This document shows, in pieces, positions 56,602-64,000 of a stretch of DNA of 64,000 bases. Made by a program: the position numbers and the translations under genes. The DNA is from Bryum argenteum (Eukaryota > Streptophyta > Bryopsida > Bryales > Bryaceae): positions 6,716,001 to 6,780,000 of the forward strand of contig CM073321.1 of NCBI GenBank assembly GCA_037043015.1, in the 5' to 3' direction. The notes under the pieces are model-generated. The model saw only the letters and a list, made by a program, of their open reading frames with translations. It was not told the origin of the DNA and did no database searches. Numbering within the stretch: the stretch's first letter is position 1; every line of letters begins with the position of its first letter.

Positions 56602-57555
56602 ATTTGTTCGCTGATGAATTACACAATCAGCTCCAGCGACGAGCACGACAAAGTTGTCAAACTTTCAATGGAGGTCTTCAACTTGGATCGTCGAGATTTC
56701 GAAGGTGGGCACCATCTCGGTGAGGCTTCCGGATCCAGGGAGAGACTGAACCACCACCACCCCCTATAAAGGCTGAGAAGGGGAAGGCAAAGAGGAAAGG
56801 CAGGGCAGTTGAGTTACCACTTGACGTGAATGACCAAAGGCCGATAGTAATCAGGTCAAGTGAAGACAATGACGATCCTAACCAAGATGTTGAGGCCTAC
56901 GGATCCCAACTCCTGATAACGCCCCAAACTGGACGAGGCTCATCTTCTCATCTTCCTCATCCCCAGGAACAAGGCTTCTCGGATAGTTGTCTTCCGACTT
57001 CCACGCCATCGCCTCTGAAGAGAAGAAGGGAGTCACTATTCGTTGACGCTCTAATGGAAAGGCTCGTTGGAATGCAAGAGGAGGCGCAGGCGCGAAAAAG
57101 GGCCGAAGTTGAAGCAATGATTGCTTGAGAGCGCGAGGAACGCAGACTCCAGAGACAGGAGGATGAGCAACGATGGGGCGTAATGATGTCTGAGGCCTTC
57201 GCGAGAATACCTGGGGTAGTAGTCCAAGCAATTTCGCACCTCAATGCAAAGCCGCTCCTCTCGCTCGATCCAAGTTATAGAGAACCTCTGCTTCTGACCC
57301 ACGGGGCTACTCAGTCTTCCGAAAGCGGTGCAGCTCGACATGCATCTCCTCGACGTTCCGTCCAAGGCACGCCTTTTGAGTCGACTGCAGCTCCCTCACC
57401 TGCGGGCAACATCGATCAAGTTGTTTGTAGGGATTAAGGCCCATCAAGTCGCTCCATACCCTCGGACCCAGTCGATTTGAAAAGGAAGACCTTGGATAAG
57501 GAAGACCAGATAGGGACACAGGATGAGACTCCCGATCGGAACGTTACCGGATCAG
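56602..57555 (+). pseudogene. Element B gene, acidic/coiled-coil exon
   Basis: Begins after CTAGCAG with MNYTISSSDEHDKVVKLSME, the counterpart of element A's YYFGFTDQKKVKGALKVAR. It continues Pro/Lys-rich (IKAEKGKAKRKGRAVELP), acidic (RSSEDNDDPNQDVE), and a coiled coil (ALMERLVGMQEEAQARKRAEVEAMIA and on). It ends at a CAG|GTTGAAC donor. A frame change near 56,760 and two stops at Arg/Gln-type positions. Shorter than in A, without the SIM-like acidic run and without exonic palindromes. Confidence 0.5.
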
Positions 57556-57811
57556 GTTGAACTCCACGATCTAGTCTTTCATTTTACTCGACTCAAGTTG
57601 AACTTCTCGTTCGATTAATGGAAGATCGCTTGTAGAAGCCTTCGAGAGTTGTTGTTAGCCTAGTATATATATTCCCCTAGGACAGTTTTGTTAGATTGGA
57701 CTTAGTGTTCATCGTGTAAATACTTTTTGTATAGGACGCTCATTTTTGAACGCAAAGTTTGGAATACTATCATATTTTCTTACACATTTTCTCCCTCTGA
57801 TTTCTACGCAG

Positions 57812-58041
57812 GCTCTATTGATTTGCGAAGTGTTCCGAATGTTTGTTTGTCTCATGACGTCATCCCTATGGAAGGCACTAGTCCTATGAGTCTGTTTCAT
57901 GGTGAGCCAAGTAACACGGCGCAAGATGATCACAATGAAGGTTACATTCCGGATTCAATCTTGCTCGAGGTTCACATTCCTCTTCCATCCTCGACCGCTG
58001 TACGAGATTCACAAACAGCTGAAACTCAATCAGAGACGCCG
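57812..58041 (+). CDS. Linker exon, element B gene
   Basis: Exon between TACGCAG and GCCG|GTAAGC: GSIDLRSVPNVCLSHDVIP...SILLEVHIPLPSSTAV...ETQSETP. Open throughout. Polar, no known domain; it corresponds in position to the palindrome-bearing linker of element A. Confidence 0.45.
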
Positions 58042-58215
58042 GTAAGCTGCTCCTATTCCAAAATCTCATTTTCATTCAATCCTTTATTTATTAGGTCGGT
58101 GTGATCGCATTGTTTGGATTTGGGATTTCTTAGTGTTATAGTAATGATCAGTCTTAAAATGTGGCAGGTGCAGTACTTAACTGTCTACACATTTTTCTGC
58201 CCCCCTTCTGAACAG

Positions 58216-59020
58216 AGGATGAGTCATTCGCACAGTCCGGTAGTTGCAGCTGTGGAGGATATCCTTTGTTCTATTCCCTCAAGGGTGCCATGCAAGTGGC
58301 TCAATGTCATCCTGGACTTGAACGGTATTCTCTGTGTCTGCAAGGACAACAGATTTATGCCAAAGGACCAAGTTTACAACATGGTCGCGAGTGCACATTC
58401 CTCTGTCCTACCCACTCCGATTCGTCCCAAGGCTGTTTTCGTTCGGCCCTTCTGCCTTGATTTCCTTCGTGAGTTGAGTGAAGTTGCATACATCTCCATA
58501 TGGAGTTCGATGGTTCATGCGACCACGAAGTCCATATGTGACTACTTGTTCCGGGGTGTGCCATCCCCGTGCCTTGTTTGGGGGGCAGAACTCATGTGAG
58601 GTTGTCAAGGTTCGTGGACCACGGAATACGTTGTCTAACTTCAAGTTGAAGGGGACTCATAAGGATCTCTTCCTCAAACCACTGGATATGCTTTTCAATG
58701 GTCTAAACTCAAAGTTTAATGAGCATGACACGATCATCATCGACGATAGCCGTGAGAAGCACGTCGTGAATGAACCAGAGAATGTCGTACTGCCAATCTC
58801 GTGGTCAGAGCATGATGTATCTGACAGATTCTTGGTGGACGAGCTCCTCCCTTGGTTTCAACGTCTACATCAAAGCCGCGGTTAGGGCTTGTTGTCTTTC
58901 CGTAGGGAAGACAACATTGGGCGTAGAATGCTCTCTGAAGAGCTCGATACTTCAGAATACAAAGAGCTTATTAACGCCGTAGAGGCTTCTAGGAAGCTAG
59001 TGCTTGATTACGCTAGTTAA
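58216..59020 (+). pseudogene. FCP1/SCP-like phosphatase domain, element B
   Basis: Exon starting after CTGAACAG. Motif I is KWLNVILDLNGILC, so the first (nucleophilic) Asp is kept and the second position is Asn, as in plant D-L-N-G relatives. Motif II is ISIWSSM, motif IV DTIIIDDSREKH, then VDELLPWFQRLHQ and a helical extension ending LVLDYAS at a TAA. One frame change near 58,590 and one internal TAG near 58,883 break it. Closest relative in the window is 10,922-11,773. Expected family role: Ser/Thr phosphatase acting on nuclear phosphoproteins such as the polymerase II CTD. Confidence 0.75.
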
Positions 59021-59277
59021 CCAAGATTGGTCTCACCAGACAAGATTCAAATTTGTCATGTATATTTTGTAGATTATAATAAATGATTTCAATATCAATT
59101 ACTCCTTTTGGATTGATTTCATTTCAGAGCGGGCTGGTGTCCGACCTTTTATTTTATCGTAGTATTTGATGGTGCTAGTTCTCTCAGCATTGGTTTAACT
59201 CGAGTCGAGCTGATTTGGCTATATCATATTGCATATCATCCTTGTTGATGATTCCTTTTAAATGAATTCGTATCCAG

Positions 59278-60150
59278 GTGTCCAATTCCGTCACGGTTTC
59301 GGACAATGATTTTGATTTCCGTTGCGCTGCTTCTGCTGATTTGATTTTGGACTACGGAAAATACACAATTTTGCACAGTAGAATGGGCCATATAATGTAC
59401 TCAGTAGCTACTGCACAATCAACTATGGACTACTCGACAATGGCAATTGATGATGGTGTTGTGCATAGTCCTCCTTTTGGCGGTAAACGACGACACTGTG
59501 CATGTTCTCCTTCCCCGCTGAAGAACCGTACTATGATAGACGAATCAAGTCGAGGTGGCGCTCCACAAAGAAAGCTTTATGATGATTCTGACTTAGTTGA
59601 GGATGCACTTCCGGTACAGCTATGTAATAAATGAAGCAGTTCATCTATGAGTTTTTTTGTGGTTGTTAAATTCAATCGTAGTTTGATTTACTTACATTTC
59701 TCTATCTCTTTTCATGGACTTAGGCAACTGTTGCAGCTATCGTGCCCATACCGGTCATCTTTGAGTCCTCGGCTCTTCGTGTATCACCTCATAAGGTATC
59801 GTTGCTCAAAATATCTTGTGGTGCGTCGACACATTCTCTCTCTACGCCTTATCCATTGAGGTCTTTGGAGTCGGCAGCAGAACTTGGAGACTGCATGACA
59901 GAACTAATGGGGCCACCTGTTGCCCACGCTATTGATACCTCGCGTTTGCCCTTCCGTACTATGCGCCCGCTATTACACAAGGGTCACCGCCAGACTCAAT
60001 GACACGATGGATTTCAGCCCAGAGTTAGTTGTCCTCCAATTGGTGATGCATTGGAGCAACGGATTTTGAAGCTTCAAAGACGTCAAAATTCAAGTTCGCG
60101 TTCGTCACCATACACAGGCTACAGTCGTGGACCAGAAGTGTAGAAGGCAC
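59278..60150 (+). pseudogene. C-terminal tail, element B gene
   Basis: An exon from 59,278 (SNSVTVSDNDFDFRCAASADLI) with AIDDGVVHSPPFGGKRRH and CACSPSPLKNR blocks shared with element A, ending near 59,611 at a GTACAG donor. A further exon from about 59,725 (AIVPIPVIFESSALRVSPHK) and a RLNDTM block near 59,990 follow the same order as A. Low-complexity Ser/Pro content, function unknown. Confidence 0.45.
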
Positions 60151-61120
60151 TAGATGAAATTTGAAGCCGTTCGCACTTGTCATACGGCAACAGTCTTTAT
60201 ATGATTTGGAGGACATTGATCGGCATGGTTCTTTATGGATAGCCCACATTCAACACGATACTGTATTTTTCTAATGGTATAGAAAAATCGTATTTACCAT
60301 CGTACATTCAGATCATTCATATGTAACTAGAGCTCACATTTATATCTGGATGAGCATATTTCCTTTGACGGGGTCAATTGGTGTATACAATGTCTATAAA
60401 TAAACATACATTCATGTATATTCCATTGTGGTATACAATTATTCATCCAACTATATCTACTTTATACCATTTTTAACGGCCTATTTGGCTTTTTATCATT
60501 ACTTCTGGGACTCAACAATACTCTCATTATTGAGGGATACTCTCAAAATAATGAATATGGTGTTTAATATAGGCCTACTTGTTTCGTCAACCTTCCACAA
60601 TTTGATCCCAGCTGAATGTGTTGGTTTCCATTTTCCTTCGTACAGGCTAATTTGTATTGCATTAAAGGCCATCAACTCATAATTCGTTATAATGGTAAAA
60701 TTCAAACTCTCAAAAACCAATCGACCTAAATTCCAACATATGTATCGAGCTAAACGCGCGTGTTGTAGAGCTAAAGTGAATACAAAAGATGATGAAAGTA
60801 GCAAACGCAAAATGCATTCCGACATCAATTTGCAAAAAGAGCACAATAAAACGATAAACTCAATTAAACTGGGAATCGACAATTAACGCCGAAAAAATAC
60901 AAACACTTGAATCATTGACCTTTAAGGCACAACGATTGTACCAATACTTAACTACGGATATCAACCGCTAGCATAGATAAGAGATAGGACTTCTACGTGC
61001 ATTTCTAAGATGATTCTATTGGCAAAAAGTCACGACACGATAAATTGATTGCTCAAATTGCACTGAGGTCATTTAGCTCGACTAGAGCTAAATTGGGATG
61101 CCCGAATAAACTAGGGATGT
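60151..61120. other. Spacer, no gene seen; one variant palindrome
   Basis: AT-rich. A variant palindrome with arm TTTAGCTCGA lies at 61,072-61,092 (AGCTC where element B has AACTC), with one arm mismatch. The open frames at 60,428-60,886 have no recognisable features. Confidence 0.5.
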
Positions 61121-61124
61121 CAGG

Positions 61125-62560
61125 CTACTCCTCTCCACCGTCGAACCGCTCAATACTTTGTTTGATGATGTCGATTTGACGCTTCGATATTAAAATAATT
61201 GGACGCCGAGAGCCAAGTCATGCACTTGATTTCCATGACGTAAAAATAGCATCAGCATGAAGCCATTCCGGAATGTGAGTGTCTTCAACTGTCCATTTAA
61301 AAGTCTTCTTCGTATTTCAACCAACATAGGTTTCCTGAACAATACTATTGTTTTAAGCAGGTTGAAAATATTGCATTTGAATACAGCCTGGATAGTTGTG
61401 ATCAACATTGAAATCAGTTAAAGCCCTAGAAATCCAGAAAGGACGAGCATCCCCATCGGCTGGACGTAGAGCTACAAAATATCCAGCAAAAACATCTCGA
61501 CCAACACGAAACGACTCCCTTGGTCTATCACACAACCGTCCGATAAAGTGCGGATCACGCCCATATTCCTCTCGCAATTCGCCAGTATTTAAGAATTCTC
61601 GTGTCGCAGGTACTCGAGTTAAAGGCCAACACCCGTTATTCAAAAATGAAGACACTTCTTTAGGCTCAACCAACGCAATGTTCACAGCTCGCCAATAGCG
61701 AATAACAAATTCATGACGCCGACGAAATTCTCCAGATATGTCCTCCGCACATGAAGTCTCTCACATCTTAATAAACCCTCCAATGCCTTTTACAATGTCA
61801 TCACGGTTCTTCATGGGAATGGGCGCCAAAGGTTTCATCTCACCTGTAGGTAACAATTGTTTGCCTGTACTTCCGTCCTCTTTCCACTATTTTATACCTC
61901 CATTAGTAGAAGGTAACCACTCATTGTCTGTGCATAACATCTTGTACTACATCATGGGCCATCCATTGTCATGCTTGTAAAACTTGAATTGTTGACCCTC
62001 CAAATGCCCAACTAGAATTTCATCTCTAGAACCAATGTAGTATTTGATATAACCCTTGAAGTCAAGTATTTCCTTTATCAAATGAGGAATAACTGGCAAA
62101 GACTCTACGTCCATAAATGACTTCATCAACTGAGGAAGTGTGAGAAAGTCATTCTCTTTCAGATTCATGCTCCAACGTCCAAAGAGGGCATAAATATCTT
62201 TGTGGGTATGTCCAACTAACAAAAAATTGACATATACTTCATGGAACACACTCATGTGTCAGTACCAGAAGAGACCAAAAGCAAAACATAAATCTATTCT
62301 TGTTGTCAGAAGCTACGTTGTCCAGTTGCACATGCGGGACATGAGGTAGAGGCTCCGCCACTCCAGAAACTTCACTTTCAGGAAGAAGAGAGTTTAAACA
62401 CCATTCTTTTCCAAACAATACACCTTCAAATAAAGGTAGCGACCCTGAATTTGCGAATAATGATTTTGAATACAAGATTGGAACACCTTCTAGATCTCGT
62501 AAAAGCTTTACTAAACCGGAAGCACAAATGGGAAACTGAGGATATGCAAAATGTAGTATA
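61125..62560 (-). pseudogene. VGHTHDDID-type transposase, copy 3, 5'-truncated
   Basis: Minus-strand frames: ICASGLVKLLRDLEGVPIL; VQLDNVASDNKNRFMFCFWS; VYVNFLLVGHTHKDIYALFGRWSMNLKENDF; LMKSFMDVESLPVIPHLIKEI; GQQFKFYKHDNGWPM; then after a break EVSSFLNNGCWPLTRVP, PRESFRVGRDVFAGYFVALRPADGDARPFW, and a C-terminus ending at 61,125. The conserved HTHDDID reads HTHKDIY here, so a presumed catalytic Asp is lost. The N-terminal half is replaced by purine-rich low-complexity DNA. Several stops and at least one frame change. Confidence 0.7.
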
Positions 62561-62930
62561 GTGCGACGAAGGGCAGAGGTGCGGAGGTGCGGAGGTGAGG
62601 CGAAGGGCAAATGTGTGAAAGTACGAAGGTGTGGAGGAGCAAAAGAGCGGAGGAGCAAAAGGGCCGAGCAGCAGAGGAGCGAAGAAGCGGGATAGTGCGC
62701 AGTGAGAAAGAAGTGCGAGCAACACCAAGCGGGAAGAGAAATGGCGCCAAAATAGAGCACGAACAGGACAGAGAAAGGGCGCCAAAAAAGGCCACTAACG
62801 GTCAGAGAATTTTGAGTAAAAGCGATATGGTTGGGAACTTCGGGAGGAACGGGGAACTTCACGAGGAACGGGTACATCTTGGGAACTTTGGGAGGAACGA
62901 GGACATCTTGGGGGAGTAAAAATCATTTGA
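62561..62930 (+). repeat. Purine-rich low-complexity and short tandem repeats
   Basis: Imperfect repeats of GGTGCGGAGGTG, GCGGAGGAGCAAAAG and GGAACTTCGGGAGGAACG. Open frames on both strands across it (Ser/Leu/Phe-rich one way, Arg/Glu-rich the other) come from the composition. Confidence 0.7.
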
Positions 62931-64000
62931 AGTTAGGTCACCCGGAAATCCGGAATATTTCTAAAAATAGAAATTACATAATTGTAATAAAAAATACCGG
63001 ATTCGCGAGGAAAATGGATAACCCAAACTCAAATTAACAAACTAATCACATATTGGGCACTAGAATGTTGACCCCTAAATGCGCCGAATGTCGAAAAACG
63101 ACATTTTGGATGGAAGGCAGAATTTTGAATAGCCATATCTTCTTCATCCGAGGTCCGTTTTGGATGAAATCACTTGGGTTATGCTTCAAATCAAGTCTAT
63201 TTTGTATTGTAAAATTTGCAATAAAGTATGATGTAATGGAATGCACTTTAATGAAGACAACTCTTCTATTTTATTAGAACTCCAAGCATGGGACATGTAT
63301 TATCATTGTAAGCCAATTATGTGAAATTAAAACCAGTTTTTCATGATTTGCTTTTCTTGGTCATGATCTTAAGGTGATTCTTAACAACTTTATAGTGACA
63401 AGTTTACAGATTATAATGATTTTGCTATTCGATTTGCAATGATGTTTCTTCAACATAAAAAGTAACGAAATGGATGATATTTGAGGAGCTATATCTCCTT
63501 CATCCACCGTTGAAATTCAACTTAATTTATTGGGATGGCCTATAATTACAGTCTTGTCTAAGTGATAGAAGTCTTAACTAGATCTAAGATGTTTTGAAAA
63601 TAAGGCATGAAATTTAATGCAAAGGTTCTAGGTTTCGACTATTTTTTCTTTGTAAAATTTCCGGTGGTTTTTACCAAGGCATTCATTTACATTGCTTTTA
63701 ATTGAGCCAAGAATTTTGAAAAACTAATTTTTGTGGCGAGTTAATGTATAACGAGTCAATGTATTATTAGTGAAGAAATTAGTCAAGTTTACATGAAACC
63801 ATAAAACCGTAATGAAAAACTCTAAACCCTAAACCATAACTAACTTAACTTTTGATATCTTAAAAATCGATAACTTCAATAATAACGGAAATTTAACTAA
63901 TTATGGACAAATTCCGAACTTATGGATAATTTCACTAAAAAAATAAGTATAAAAATGTATGGGAGATTAATAAATAATAGAAAATCAAGCAAGATATATT
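62931..64000. other. No gene seen
   Basis: AT-rich. A small telomere-like CTCTAAACCCTAAACC at 63,819 is the only element noted. Confidence 0.5.

Larger units (their letters stand above)
54709..59213. repeat. Element-B palindromes in introns of the plus-strand gene
   Basis: Copies at 54,709-54,729, 54,785-54,805, 56,211-56,231, 56,339-56,359, 56,409-56,429, 56,467-56,487, 56,535-56,555, 57,582-57,602 and 59,194-59,213, plus a degenerate one near 56,271. All fall in inferred introns (54,694-54,895, 56,193-56,601, 57,556-57,811, 59,021-59,277); none is in an exon. The 409-bp intron at 56.2 kb alone holds five. Confidence 0.92.
46184..60150 (+). mobile_element. Element B: divergent transposase and FCP1-type gene
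   Basis: One element is inferred because the private palindrome (arm TTCAACTCGA, one central base, reverse complement) occurs both upstream of the minus-strand transposase gene (nine copies, 49,093-49,852) and in introns of the plus-strand gene (54,709-59,213). Layout: transposase (46.18-49.03, minus), palindrome array, leader, AT-rich spacer, CATG hairpin (52.18-52.27), GC-rich leader, plus-strand gene (53.85-60.15). Terminal repeats were not found, so both ends are set by the genes. Both genes are decayed. Confidence 0.55.

Overview
The window looks like repeat-rich nuclear DNA from the green plant lineage. Plant-type (TTTAGGG)n telomere units sit at about 1.11-1.28 kb, the genes have many short GT-AG introns, there are Mutator-like transposases with SWIM zinc fingers, and the FCP1-like domains carry the D-L-N-G motif I associate with plant proteins. 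I cannot name the species; a charophyte alga or a non-seed plant with a large, transposon-filled genome fits best. I see no convincing ordinary host gene, and no rRNA, canonical tRNA or CRISPR array.

Layout. (1) 1-12.75 kb, element A: a palindrome array, telomere-like and AT-rich repeats, a CATG-rich hairpin, then one long intron-containing plus-strand gene with a weakly methyltransferase-like region, an acidic/coiled-coil region, an FCP1/SCP-like phosphatase domain and a tail. (2) 13-20.5 kb: a ~185-bp tandem repeat, a Mutator-like element with a SWIM transposase, 64-bp repeats and an intact C2H2 zinc-finger gene. (3) 20.5-26 kb: small unrecognised genes, a solo LTR with target duplication inside an ORF, and a fragment of a second SWIM-transposase family. 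(4) 26,097-37,045, element C: a 10.95-kb DNA transposon with perfect 26-bp terminal inverted repeats and a 4-bp target duplication. It carries a RING-like plus SUV39-type SET gene and a convergent, decayed DDE-like transposase gene. (5) 37.2-44.1 kb: a decayed SWIM transposase, a foldback element with a captured LTR fragment, an inverted partial copy of the transposase, and a second solo LTR. (6) 44.6-45.8 kb: a transposase fragment and a probable SINE. (7) 46.2-60.2 kb, element B: a divergent minus-strand transposase of the VGHTHDDID type, a palindrome array, an AT-rich spacer, a CATG hairpin, and a plus-strand gene homologous throughout to that of A. (8) 61.1-62.6 kb: another copy of the VGHTHDDID transposase. 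The last kilobase is empty.

What ties it together: A, B and C each pair a chromatin- or transcription-type protein gene (FCP1-like in A and B, RING+SET in C) with a transposase gene (for A it is predicted just off the left edge). Each also carries a private family of short palindromic motifs almost confined to introns and intergenic DNA: arm TTATCGTCGR in A, TTCAACTCGA in B, GTAC-centred motifs in C. A and B share the same protein family and layout but have completely different palindromes. This resembles, without obvious homology, the VANDAL/VANC sequence-specific anti-silencing systems, where protein and noncoding motif diverge together. It is the best candidate here for an undescribed system.
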